From positions 9,531,940 to 9,595,939 of the forward strand of contig NC_052131.2 in the NCBI RefSeq assembly GCF_016086655.4: DNA of 64,000 nucleotides. Direction: 5' to 3'. Made by a program: the position numbers and the translations under genes. The notes under the pieces were generated by a model that was not told the origin of the DNA, ran no database searches, and worked only from the letters and a program-made list of their open reading frames with translations. Positions 46,579 to 59,144 of the stretch are shown here, one piece after another (positions within the stretch are counted from its first letter, which is position 1; each line of letters starts with the position of its first letter). Source of the stretch: Lepeophtheirus salmonis (Eukaryota; Arthropoda; Copepoda; Siphonostomatoida; Caligidae).

Positions 46579-48706
46579 TTTTTGCTGATTTTTACGTTTT
46601 TAATAATATAACTCTAAGAAAATATGTAAAATAATTTAAGAAGTACATCATTCTGATTTTGAAATTGGTTTTTAAAAAAATATTCTCAAATAAGAAATGG
46701 AGGTAAGTGCATAATCTTTCGAAAGTATTAATATATTTTCTGCAAAAAATGGCTAAATATAAGAAACAATAACATTGATAGATGTGAGTATACAATTTTA
46801 GTAATGTGGTCTGTGCCCCAAGATGTTTCTCTTTACCTTAATTGTACAGGGCAATCATGATACTTTGATAATAAAATGTATTATTCAAAAAGAGTTATAT
46901 TTTAGTTAAATGTCCTTTTTGGTATTCATTTGGTTTTACCTATACTTTTTGTACAAAAACTATGCAAAATCATCAAAAAAATGCATTTTGAACAAATTTT
47001 ATGGCCGATAAGGCAGGGTATAGGAAATATTTAGATCCCTAAAAACTGATTTTTGAGCTTCTCACATCTTAAAGCATGGGAAAAATTTGGGAAACATATC
47101 AAATTTCAAAAAATTATTTTTTTTAATAGGTCTAACCCAACATAATAAGATACCCCACAACCTCTCAATGGGAGGACATATGACGTCACCACACAGTCAC
47201 ATTTAAAACCAAATTACACATTAGGGATTGCATCAAATAACAATAGAACCCTGGAATTCAATCGTCTCAGAACTCGACATATTCGAAGTTCCACGCCAAA
47301 TAGCTAAAACATTTTTGCATTTGAGTTTGAACAAAACTTCAGAATCTGACCCGACTCACGTGCCTTTCTACACCAATTAGAGTTTGTACTTCAGTCACAT
47401 GTTGACATTATTATTTAGAGGGTTTTTACCATTCTAAGTTGACTGTGTTGCAAACTATGACTGTATTTTAGTTATTTTTGTGGTTATATGTATTGTTTTA
47501 GACAAAAAAAATAGGTCCCATTAAATAAATAGCAGAATTATTTTAATATAATAAGACCAAATTAAAAAACAGAAAAAAACACTTGATGATTGATTAATCT
47601 CTTTTCAGTTAATTCTTATGATGAGAATTTATTTAGAACTCGATTGCATCGCTTCTTGATGCTCTTTCTGTAACGAATTAGAGTCCATTTTCGGGGTGTT
47701 ACTGCTTAATGGGATTCAAAATAAAGTATTGTTTTTTATTTAATTTATCTTTAGGGTTTTTTTTTTTTAAATTTGATCTAAGAATAAGCTAAGATTTGTA
47801 TTTGCTTATTCCCGGGCTGAGTTTTTATGAATTACAAAAAAAAAAAAAAAAACCAACAGAAAATAAACTTTTTTTCGTCATTTTTGTTGACTTATAATTT
47901 TGTGAATGTTTGCTTCTCCCATATGTATTACATCTTTTATTAGATGTAGATGGTAGAAGTAGGCTTTACAAATGTGAAATAGATCTTGAGGAAGTAGAAA
48001 AGACGAGTCTATTTCTGTACTCTTTCTAAAATATATATACATTTTTAATTTTGTCAGGATATGTAGATCATTTTTATTTATAAAAAAAAATCGTTAAAAC
48101 GTTGCATGATTTCCTCTCATAATATATTGAAGGAAGAGTAGCGAATATCATACTATAATAATATTAAGGAGGGGACAAAAGGAGTGCCAGGGTCTTTTTC
48201 TTCGTCTATGGTGGCCCTCTTTTTCCGGTTAAAAAAAACAAATATAATTTCCTGGCTTTCTATTAGATTAACAACAATAACAACACGTATGTACGTTATA
48301 CTGTGGCTGAGAAGGTAAGGCAGGCGTGTATGCTCCATAAGAAAGTAGGAAGAGTGTTCAGATAGAACTCCACACCCTCATTCACTTAATACTAATGATA
48401 GACAGCAAGGAGTGAAGGGAGCAGGAGCTGACTGCTTTCACATTTCCTCTCTCTCTCTCTCTCTATCTAACTCCCTCAATATAGTTGTATACTATTTATT
48501 ACTCCAAGTGTAGTCACTAACAGAGCAAAATTGATTTACGTTTCATTCAAGTTTTTGTGTAGGAAAATACTAGACTCAACATCTTTTTCAAAAAGGCACA
48601 CATTTTTGTATACAAGATATAGAGTGCTTCATTTGAACAACAAAGTTCACAATTCCAAGTGAGTGAAAGTGATGAAAAGGAAAAAATCCTTGGGACTTCC
48701 GTGATC
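46579..48706. other. AT-rich intergenic region upstream of the Shisa-like gene
   Basis: No gene seen. Landmarks are a 17-base A run at about 47836-47852 and a (CT)n microsatellite at about 48448-48465, 240 bp upstream of the Shisa-like start codon, within its likely promoter or 5' untranslated region. Confidence 0.4.
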
Positions 48707-51700
48707 ATGACAAAGTTACATTTAATCAACATTATTTTCTTATACGCAATCCATGGATTGCTTATAACTACAACGACTGCTTACCCAAGCTACGTGGATG
48801 GGCCACCTGAGGACGCTATTCTCTGTCCCCTTGCTCAGTATACGGATGCTAATGGAGAGAATGTTCAAGAGTATTTTCAATGCCCGGGACTAGATGATCC
48901 AAAGGACTATAAATCCTGCTGTGAGGAAAAATGTTGTCCCTACACCAACGTGGACTCCATTCTACAAGTAATAATGAATTAATAGCTTGTTGCATTCACG
49001 ATTTATTTAATTAGTTATTGACCTTATTTTTTTATTTGATCACACAAGTAAGTGTGTACTTTGTAATAATTTTAATGTAGAATAAGTTACAATCGTTCGA
49101 TGTGTTAAAATGCGGTATCTTATGAGGACATGATGCATTCAATACTTGTTTTCTTTTACACGACTCAATTTGCAAAAGTCTAATATTCAATATACTTGCT
49201 ATGAAAACATGAAAATGTATGTATTTAATATTTACATTGACAAAGCCTCATTAATCATTATTTGTCAAGATTAATTTTCAATGATTATAATTTATTCATT
49301 TATGATACAACTTTAAGCTCCCCTTCCGGCTTAAATATGAGTTACTACACTGACATCATAACTAACTATATTATTTGAAATGAACATAAATCAATTCAAA
49401 CTAAGAATTGCTTAAGAGTCAAAAGAAATTAATATCTAATTATTTTAGAACAAAATAAATAGCACTATATTTAACATACAAAATTGTACACTTTCATTAA
49501 TGAATATTGCATGATCAAATTAATTTGCTTTAAAAATTATTCTATAAAGCATAAGTTTTGATTACTCTTTTGTTTAAAGAATTTTTGATTGAAATTATCT
49601 TTGACTTAAAGGTTTTACTTTATTGCCAGAATACAAACAATATATTTTTTTGTGAGTGACTAAAGTGTCGTAGCTCGCAATCCTTTAGAGATGCAAAGCA
49701 AAAAGACATTTGGAAAAATCAAAGGACCACTTATATTAAAACCAGTCCCGTAATTACAATAAAAAGTCATCCTCCCCCTCAATTGAATTTGAAGTCCCCT
49801 TCTTAAATATAGGTCTGTTAAAGGAACTTGATTCCTCGAATCAACTTATTACTTATGTAATCATAAGCAAGTCCTTTATTCCACAAACATTAAAATTTTA
49901 TTTGTAGTCAGCTGTTGATTTTATATTACTCTTGCACTTATTGCCCTTCTGAACGATGATTTGTAAGGGTGGATTAGATTTATTTGGTCTGTAAACAATT
50001 ATCTACTATTAAATGGAGAATATTTTCATCTAGCAAGAATTAGACAACTGATTTTGGGGCCATTTTTTTCTTTCTATTGTATTATTTTAGTCTTATTTAA
50101 ATGCAATATAACCAGTCTTATTTTTTTCCTCTATGACTAGACAAAATGTATTCATCAACAAAAGTTTTTTTATGATGATTATGAGACTAAAACGGAACAA
50201 AAACATTTATTTTTAATGTTTTGTATGACTAAGGAGGAATATTTTCTTTTCTTGACGAAATAAAAACGATTTGTAATGTAGGAAAAACGGGACGAAATGT
50301 GATGAATGAAGACGAAATTAACATTTTATTAGACACTTTAAATGGATAACTTATGGAAAAGTTAGTATAATAAGGTTTAGCCCTTTTTAATACATTATTT
50401 GTGTATTCAAATAGGGTGACCATATTTTGATTTCCAAAAGAAGGACAAGGGGACTGATCCGTGTCGGGTTTCAGTTTTTTTTTTATAATATTTTGAAATT
50501 ATTAAAACCCCATAATAAAATATGAATTGTACAATTTGATTCTTGATTTTTTTTATAAAATATATTTTATAACTTTTTTTTTTTTAGTCTTTTTATAAAT
50601 CTAGTTTTACATTTTTCCAAAAGTAATCTTGAGCTATATGTCCCACAATACAACAGTCATTTTTTGAATTTATATTTTTTTTAAAGTACACGAACGCCCC
50701 TCACAGAATGTAAAAAGGGTTCGATTAGTCACCCTAAGGATTATCTAGTGTTGGTATAAAAAAATTGTCTTTGATCTAGTCCGACATCACTCTTTTTTTC
50801 GTTAGAAATATATATTTGAGTAGAAAAAATGTCGTTTTTATCTGTAAATAATATCTGACACTTTTTACTTTTATGAAAGGAAATTTCGGTTTACAAAAAT
50901 GGAAGATTATTCTAAAAAAATTCTTATAAACTAGATTATTAGATTATAGAGTCGTACCTAAATCTGCTCAAGATAAATAAATGAAATGTGAACATTCTTT
51001 AAAAAAAAAAAAAAAAAACATTTCCGTTTGGTGTCTGAGCTGTTTTTATCTTTTTATTTTTCCAGGTATTACCCCTATCATAAATTTCCTCAAAAGAATC
51101 CTAAATATTTTTGTTATTTAAAACATTTATGTTGCTGGCCCGTCAACACAAAAGAGCTCTGGGAGGATTTCCTTAATAATGAACCCGGATTACATTTGTA
51201 TTCTTAATCTTATTATCGAATAGTTATACTTATAAGTTATTTTGGAAAATGATTCGGAGACACCCCAAATTCTACGTAAATATCACAAAAATCCTTGATC
51301 CGTTATATAAATAAGATAAAATAGATTATATTGGAGGGACCATGTCAGGTCTAACAGAGTCTCATACATCAAATGAAGGCTCCAAACTATAGATAATATT
51401 CCTAGTAATATTAACCCACCCCATTAAGTATTATATAAATCCCATAATTGTCAAAGAAATAATGGAGCTTGAAGTAAAACAATATGAAGAATTTCTCCTT
51501 TGTTTAATTTTTATTTCAGATTGTTTTGTGTTGACACGCCACATATATACATATATATGTCATTCCTCACATATAGTTTTTACTAATTCTTTTTCGTCTC
51601 TCTTCCAGATCGACATTCGCATCGCCATGTTTATATCCTTGGCAGTCATAACTCTCTGCATCATATCAGGCATTACCATCATCATTTGCTGCTTTGTCTC

Positions 51701-51917
51701 AAGTTGTCCACTTTATGACACCTGCTCCGGGGATGCAAGTTGGGGATCCGATGGAGATTATGTGCCGGGTGATATGCATCCTCTAACCCTGAATGGTATG
51801 CCCTCTGAAACAGAGGAAAACCTTCAAAAGAAATATAAACTTTTAGCATTTGAATCAAATGTCAAAATATCTGATGAGGATGAGGACAGTGGGTGTCCCA
51901 AAATAGATCATGTCTAA
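48707..51917 (+). CDS. Shisa-like single-pass membrane protein with six-cysteine ectodomain
   Basis: Exons 48707-48967 and 51609-51917 (phase 0, donor CAA/GTAATA, acceptor TCTCTTCCAG) give 189 residues. Residues 1-24 form a signal peptide. The ectodomain has exactly six cysteines (40, 59, 71, 72, 76, 77), in the pattern C-x18-C-x11-CC-x3-CC: CPLAQY, FQCPGLDD, SCCEEKCCP. A transmembrane helix follows at about 92-115 (IAMFISLAVITLCIISGITI), then CC and C120 on the cytosolic side (possible palmitoylation) and an acidic tail of about 65 residues. This layout is that of the Shisa/WBP1/VOPP1 superfamily (STMC6 adaptors), which often carry PY or other sorting motifs; here only PLYD is evident. Start chosen at MTKLHL because it begins the signal peptide; an upstream in-frame ATG exists at 48659. 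Specific orthology is unclear. Confidence 0.75.
48968..51608. other. 2.6-kb intron of the Shisa-like gene, rich in repeats
   Basis: Includes a MITE-like segment (50413-50735), dispersed repeat B in reverse (51120-51430) and part of another copy beside the acceptor (51500-51560). No nested gene seen. Confidence 0.6.
50413..50735. mobile_element. possible MITE with AGGGTGAC ends
   Basis: Starts AGGGTGACCATATTTTGATT and ends TTAGTCACCCT, a short inverted pair (AGGGTGAC). About 320 bp, A/T-rich inside, no coding. The target duplication is not clear, so the call rests on the termini only. Confidence 0.4.
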
Positions 51918-53774
51918 TTGAAAACACTCTCGTTTCTGTTATTTATTTTTTTGTATCTCTTTTATTAATTGTTCCTTTGAAAACAGCTGACCTTCTCCTA
52001 CTAGCTATAGTAGAAGAAATTGAGAAACTGTGAAACACACAACCGGAAATTTATGATCTCAAAATACATATTTATAGACAGTATAATTAATTATAATTAT
52101 ACATATATTATTATTATTATTATAATCAATCTATAAAAATATTTACTCGTTTTTATACATTATTTAAGACATATATATATATAAATATATCTTTATATTT
52201 AATTTTCCTGAACAAAATCAATCATTAAAAGTCCATTGAAATAGATTATTGCATATTTTGTTCCATATCTTATAATAAAGCCAAGGTATTTTTTAAGCAG
52301 AAATAGGTTGGTAAAAAAATAGGAAAAAATTTCCATAATATCTGTTTGTTTGTATAGTATCACATTGTTTTCATGTTGACGATCCACATGTATGAGTTTA
52401 AAAAGAGTATTTATTTCAAAAAAAGATATAATTTCTATCCCGGTTTTTTGTTAATTTTTTCCTAACAGAGCGATAATTTTTCATACTCCAAAACAAAAAA
52501 AAATCTTTATATAAGGGTGGCTAGCGCCCCTTCAGTTCAACCCTTGCTATAATAATGTACATATGTGCAGATCCTATTCTTTTTTAATTCGACACCCTGA
52601 GCTATAGCTAACCCACTCGTTGCGGAATCTCATCTAAATTCACATTTATTATGTCATATAAGTGTTACTTTTTTTCTTTTTTAATATGTTGCACTGAGCT
52701 ACAGCTACACATACTTGTTGTTAAAAATGAGTTATTGACAGACATACAAATAAATTATGCTTTATTCATATATATAAATATATACATATTTTATGGGAAA
52801 AAATCTACTCAATAATTATGCTTAAATAGCACAGTGAAGCATAGATCGATAGATTAATCGATCGATTTTTGACTTTTTGAGAATAATGGGTAATCAATAA
52901 ACTATTTGTGATTTAATATTAAATCTAAAAAATCTTTCATATTCCAAAAATTTGGGCGTCACTGATATGCATTTAATCATTAGTAAATAATACCCTTATT
53001 TAAATTAGCTGTATGTTATATAAATTTAGAGAAATAATTATCAGATACACTATAGTTATAAGATATAGCCCATAGGCACCTATAAAATCTTATAAGCACC
53101 TAGGCGTCTATAATTTTTATAATTGCTTAGCAGGTACCTTTATCTAAGAATAGCGGATGTACGCCTTTCAGCACTGGAAAATATGTTGTTTACAAAAATC
53201 GATATTAGTGTCAGTTAAAAAAAATATACATTGGTCTAAATCTATTTATTAATACATTAAGTCATTCAAATATTGTGTGTAATAAGCCAAGCCCATTTTT
53301 ATGAATATACAATAATAATTATTAATACCACATACACCTTCTAATGAGACATGACTCATAGACCATAGAATTATTCACTACTCAAAAAAAGAGAAAGCTC
53401 ACAATTGATTATCATTGATTTTTGCAAACAGTATGTACATATATCAAATATTAGCACTTTGAGTAGGAAATATTCATATGTCTCTATTTTTGTATATTTG
53501 TGCTAATTTTGGTAAGCATTTTGAGTGACGAAATAATGACAAAAATGAGAGGACATGTTATTATTATTTTGAACAGAATCATGTACACATCACCTTACTT
53601 ACAGTCTATTATAGTCTTTTAAATTGTAAATATATTTTCAAAAAAAAAGTATAGCTTATATTATATAATTTTAAAATTTAATGCAGAGCTATCGTTTAAT
53701 AAGACTTAGTTAATAATGAGTGTTGCTTGTATAGGGTTCCTGTAATTTTTCGATTAAATTTTCTTTAAGGACAT
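51918..53774. other. downstream AT-rich DNA
   Basis: No gene supported. Contains AT dinucleotide-rich tracts (about 52170-52190, 52770-52795) and a scrap of dispersed repeat B at about 52365-52400. Confidence 0.4.
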
Positions 53775-53783
53775 GCACTTACC

Positions 53784-54464
53784 GGTGTACGGTAACTTCG
53801 TATAAAACACATTCGTATAAGGACAATTCGTATAAAACATTTCTATATAAGGATATTTCGTATAAAAACAATTTCGTATAAAACCATTTTGTATAAATTT
53901 ATGAGGAAACTTTAATAGACTTTATGAATTGTCATTTTGTAATCCAAATGTTGGGGGTGTTTTCAGGTACCGGCAATACTTAAATAACTACTAAGAACCC
54001 CTCACAACCCCCCCCCCCTCAATTGTACCCCGAATGTTAGGAGTATTTTTTGATTCTGCCGGGTACCAAAACGGGATGCACCTTACCACCAAAACTTGGC
54101 ACTTGGCGGTACCCGAAAACACCCCTGACATTCGGGATACGATTGGGAGTTGTAAGGGACTCTCAGTAGTTTCTTCATGTATCGGCAGTGGTTGCATTCC
54201 TTTTTGGGACCCAACAGTATCCGAAAACGTCCCCGACATTCGGGGTACAATTGGGGGGTTATAAGGGGCTCTTAGTAGTTACTTATGTATTACCGGTACT
54301 CGAAAACACCCCAAACATTTGGGCTATAAAATGAAATACATAACGTATATGCCCCGTTTTCTCATAATTTTTTATAATATGGTTTTATACGAAATGTACT
54401 TATACAAAAATGGTTTATACGAATTGTCCTTACGAATATGTTTTATAAGAAATTACCTATTACC
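53784..54464. mobile_element. 681-bp foldback element with 9-bp target duplication
   Basis: GCACTTACC flanks both ends exactly (53775-53783 and 54465-54473). The two halves are inverted copies. The outer 110 bases of each arm are built from repeats of TTCGTATAA (left GGTAACTTCGTATAAAACA and further units; right the reverse complement). The inner arms share GGGTGTTTTC, GGTACCGGCAAT, TACTAAGAACCCCT and TGTACCCCGAATGT blocks, each also present inverted. The centre near 54100 is G/C-richer than anything around. The overlapping opposite-strand frames here (54034-54264 plus, 53991-54239 minus) are products of the palindrome, not genes. Long inverted repeats with a 9-bp duplication fit Mutator-like MITEs. 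Confidence 0.88.
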
Positions 54465-54473
54465 GCACTTACC

Positions 54474-55825
54474 ATGTGCAACATGGGTATGTGGGATGCT
54501 ACACCCCCATCTCCAGTTGACTCAAATCTTGTTTCCAAATTTGTCGATAAGACAATGGTTATTGCCAAACATTAAGTATACGTTTTCAAAATTTTATTTA
54601 TTTTTTGTGACAAAGTGAAATTTAAAATTAATATTTATTGTTTTAAAATTTATTTTTCCAAAAAAACACATTCTTTCAAAATAGTCACTTTGGCAAAAAA
54701 AAAAACACCCCCACCCCCAAGTTAAACTCCTAGTGAATGTCCCTGGCACTTTTAACAGAGTGCCTACAGGATTTTAATTAAAGGAATTCTAACTCAGATA
54801 TTTGATGACGTCAATTTTAATTTTATTCTACGGCAAAAGAGGAATCTTTAAAATCAATGCTCCCAAGAAAACGACCCAAACCAATAATACAAACTCAGTC
54901 TTCAGAGCTAACTGTCTTTGAGTCTCGCAATGATTCTTTGCCTCAGTCCAAATCAATAAATTTGCCAAGTAAAGGAAGAGCAGTAACCTTAAAGAAACAA
55001 TATTTCAACCCAAAAGACATATGGTGTTCTTGCAACTATATTTGAACGGAGATATAATGTATTTGCTCCAAGTCAGTCAGATATCTTAAAAACGAGTTGT
55101 AAGAGAATGCCAGAAAATGGAAGCCAAGATTTTTCCAAAATTACAGAGTGGGGATCCTTATTGTATTCATTTCGAGGATACAAGACAGAAGCAGAGAAGA
55201 ATATAATGTAGTTATGCTAAAAAACGCCACTTTGGAAATCAAACTTGGTGTCTTAAAATAGAAAAATGGGGATACACAAAGAATTGCATAAATCAATTGA
55301 TGATTACGATGCCCGGAAAAATATTCACATGATTATCTGCAACACGACAGCAGTAAATACTGGGTATATAAATGAGATTGTAATGCGTATATAAGACAAT
55401 ATCATATTCAAAAGTTTTCAGAGGCCACAATATATTGGTTGTCAACACCACATTTTTGATAACTTTTTGAAACATACCATTAATTGAGCCTGAATTGAGT
55501 TACTCATTATTGAAAATATATCAATGAACTAAGAGTCACTTCGAAAAGATTATAACTAAGTTAAAATGGATGATATAGACAGAAGCGAAATCCCTGGATA
55601 GCCAGGGGATTTCATGTACTTATATCTTCATTATAAAAGAACTTTTTATTTACTTCAAATCAAGTGGAAGTGCATCTTAAAATCCCACTCACTTTTTTTC
55701 CACACACATAGGCCATCATTCTTATTCTTTTTTATTACAAACGTGCAAAAAAATTAGTTTACAATAGTTAATTAATTTTATATTAATTTGTTTCGTTATA
55801 ACCTAATAATAATAAATAATTTATC
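54474..55825. other. AT-rich stretch with a weak broken frame
   Basis: A 62-codon frame at 54857-55045 (MLPRKRPKPIIQTQSS...) appears to continue in another frame as YGVLATIFERRYNVFAPSQS, suggesting a decayed coding region of unknown family. Nothing else recognised. Confidence 0.3.
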
Positions 55826-55828
55826 ATA

Positions 55829-55940
55829 GTGCAAAGTGTTCTGTTCCTGGATGCAATCAGGGTCATGCCTTCATTTCAAAGGATCCGGATGTGACCCTCC
55901 GCAGATTTTCCATAAAAGTCCAAAAAACCAGAAGATGAAT
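55829..55940 (+). pseudogene. third THAP-like zinc-finger fragment
   Basis: Reads KCSVPGCNQGHAFISKDPDV then TLRRFSIK, the N-terminal Cys pair and the following strand of a THAP domain, of a different subfamily from the two MGHC copies. No in-frame ATG; the codon before is altered. The second Cys/His pair was not found with confidence. Probably a transposon or gene relic. Confidence 0.45.
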
Positions 55941-58185
55941 GCTGTAATAAATAGAAAAATCCCTCCAACTGCCAACTTAGGTAAGCAATGCTCCCCAATA
56001 CTATAAATATTGTTTGTGTATCACTAAGACCGCTTGTTTTTTCCTTATTTCCCATCTCCATTTAAGACATAAATAAAACTTCTGTTCCTTTAATATATTA
56101 AACATACATCTTTCTTGTCAAGACTTAATAATGTAGTTATAAATCCACAGACGGTTGAAAGACGATGCCATCCCTTCAAAGTGACCAAATCAGGTGAGCT
56201 ACCTCAGCTCAGTACCTTCAAGACCAACACAGGTATCAACGAGCACCAAAATATTGCAATTGGAGAATGAGAGAAAATAAAGTTGGGTCTGGGGTATGCA
56301 ATATTCATGGAAGAGAGAGTTCTAGGTGCTTAAAATTCCAAAAATTGCATTTTTCAAAATCATAAAATCAGATAAGAATGGTGTAGTGGAGGTGAAATTA
56401 TTCCTCTCCATCACAATCTTATGTAACCGCATCGAACTAAATAAGAGCCTTGTATACCACTGCATAAATTCAGCCACTAAAATTAACTTTTGTCACTGAA
56501 GCCATGAATTGCAGCTTTTCTTGCAAATAGACATATCTTCAAGTCGGCAGAAATGGACCAGGTTCAATCTTCTAAGCTGTCATTCATAATGGAGCAAATG
56601 TCTCATCACTTCAAACAACCTATGTCTTTATGTCTGCTTCGGCAACAAAATGTGAATATGACTCTTGGAGAAGATGAAAAATGGCATTCATTTTCTCCAG
56701 CGTTGTTCTAATTAGGATGATGATATCTGGAAGGAACCCGAGATTATATTATTTAGGATTTTGCTCCTCTATAGATTGAAGATATTGAGCTTACATTATA
56801 CGAAATAAGTCATAAGAGTATGATTCGAATTCATGAAATAATATATACCTATATATTAATTTTTTTCATTGTATAATTATAGCTTTGAACTTTCAACTAG
56901 AGGTTTACCCCTTTACTGGATATAGAGTATCACCTAGACATCCTTCCAAGTATCATAAAGGGTATTTAGAAATATTGGAAGTATCATCATGTTTTGTTTT
57001 TTTAATATCGATAAGTGCAAAAGAATTATTACAGCAGCACCATTCACTTCTTAAAGTTCGCCTAAAAAAGATAAATTGAGATCCTTAGTTAAAATTATCA
57101 ATATGATATAAAAATTGTATGTTATGTAAGACCATTATGAAAATCTACTTACTATAAAATTGTCTTTTTGGGATATTCAACAATAGCAAGGATTAGTATT
57201 TACTATTGCTAGATATATATTACAATCATTCTTAATTCTTCAATGGGAAATTCTATTGGTTCTATGAATTATAATAACAGGAATTGCCTGTAGTTACCAA
57301 GAAAAGTTGCCATAGTTCATGCATTAATTTAAAGAAATCTACCTCTATAAAAAAAATGATTATACCTTCTACAAAAAACTAAAAGTGAATTGTTCATCTT
57401 TTTATCAATCTGTAATGCCATATTAACAATATAAATTTGTAAATGTACTCAGTTGTAGAGCAGTAAAAAACTTTGTATTTATTAAATATCCAGATACATA
57501 TTTTCCTTAATTGTCATAATTCACTTCTTCAAGTCAATCTATATTTAATGCTGGAAAACGGATAATATCTAAAATTGTATCCCTGATAGCAAATCAATAT
57601 GATATACAAATTTAGACTATTATAGAAAAATTATCCCTGCTATATCACTTCCTTTAGAAGAAAGTCAACAATAGCGTGGAAAAGTATTTTATATTGCATA
57701 ATATCCTTGAAAAAATATCAACAACTTGCAAATCTCGCCACTGTTTCTCTAATTATATTTCTAAAATCGTTATTAAACTTTGCAACGTTGGTATGAATAT
57801 TTTTGCATTGCTTAGATAGGATGATATATTTGCCATAATCAAGAAACCAAAAGAAACAGCTTAAATAAACATAAAATTTAACAGATTATTATTATTGAAA
57901 TATTATATTTTTTATAATTGCAAACGGAATAAAAACTATTATTAAAACTAATGTATATAAAAAGTAAATATGTTAAATGATTATCGAAAGTAATATTAAT
58001 AATGTCATAATTTGTCTGGGTATAAAATGTAAATATTAAATTACGTTAAAAAATAAATTAGAATAAGTTAAGAAATCAATTAATTTAATATCGTTCTACA
58101 TTTTTAGGAGTCATATAACATTTATTAACCAATGTTCATCCTCGTCATTTCTCATTTCATAAGCAATAACTAATAAGGAAAGAAA
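55941..58185. other. AT-rich stretch, no gene supported
   Basis: Mostly A/T-rich DNA. Short frames at 56885-57079 and elsewhere lack support. 56100-56750 is less A/T-biased and may hold decayed transposon sequence, but no family motif could be read. Confidence 0.4.
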
Positions 58186-58189
58186 AAAA

Positions 58190-58735
58190 CAGGCCTCTGT
58201 GTGTGAATCAGAGAATATATAGAGAGACGAAATTATAGTTGATGGCGATGCATAGGTGGATTATATGAGTCAGCTGTTGTCGGGGGCATAGTTATGTTAT
58301 GAATTGAATCTTGTTAGCTATTAATACTTATCGGCTATTAGTTATCACTAGTAACAACTAAAATGCTTTAATATCGCATGGATGGTTAATGCCATGCTTA
58401 TGTAATTTTGTCAGATGATAGATGACACATTTTGATTGAATAGTTTACATTTCAAACAAGTGCCAAAAGTACCGTTTCTATAATGAATACGGTCATTCGA
58501 GAATTGATTAATATATACTTAATGTTATTTATTTTTTTATTTAAAAAAAACGTTGAAAATTAAAAAAAAACTAATTAATGGAAGTTGTAGCACATACATT
58601 AAACTACAGTTTAAAATAAACAAAAATATTTTTACCTATTCCTCAACAAAAATTTATGATTTGTTTGAATTAAGAGATACCATTATTATTTCTATAGAAA
58701 TAATGGATTAAATATCGCATTAATGACAACTAGAA
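58190..58735 (+). repeat. dispersed repeat D, copy 2
   Basis: Matches 39960-40620 in the same orientation with small indels, including GAGTCAGCTGTTGTC, GGGGGCATAGTTATGTTATG and ATTCGAGAATTGATTAATAT blocks. The second internal motif is reduced to AAATATCGCATTAATG at about 58710. Confidence 0.75.
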
Positions 58736-58771
58736 GAACTTATAGTAGTCCTTAATGATAATTTTCTTCTC

Positions 58772-59144
58772 GTGTTGGGTCGGTCCATTACCGTTCTGAG
58801 TAGATCACGAGATCAACTCAGTCGGTGGGTCTAAAAAATTAACCAATAATAAATTCATAGTCTCGTCACTCCGTTAGGCATTGGTTTACAGATTGAAGAC
58901 GTAGCGATAGACCACAAAGAAAGAAGCTTTTAAAAATATATAACCGGCCTGCGTAGACATAGGAATGCCGTATTTGAAAATAGCAGCGAAATAAATTATC
59001 ATAATTCATATATATTATTTTAAAAAAGGTTTGTCACATTACACTTTCCTAATTTTTATCGGTCCAGGCCGCGGTCCATTGACTCACTCAGTTTCGACCG
59101 ATGGATAGTCGGTCCGGCTTATTCAGTTCAAACTTACCCAACAC
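58772..59144. mobile_element. 373-bp inverted-repeat element with GTCGGTCC subterminal motifs
   Basis: Ends GTGTTGGGTCGGTCC (left) and ACCCAACAC (right), a 9-base inverted pair. GTCGGTCC-like motifs recur inside both ends (58779, about 58830, about 59060, about 59110), in direct and inverted forms, as is usual for hAT-type ends. The target duplication is not clear. No coding capacity. Confidence 0.55.

Noticed and set aside
53793..53806. loxP-like half-site (TAACTTCGTATAA)
   Set aside because: It is one unit of the TTCGTATAA array in the foldback element; no 8-bp spacer with a correctly placed inverted arm, and no recombinase gene. Coincidence.
53991..54264. paired 76-82 codon ORFs on opposite strands
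   Set aside because: Both arise from the inverted-repeat core of the foldback element.
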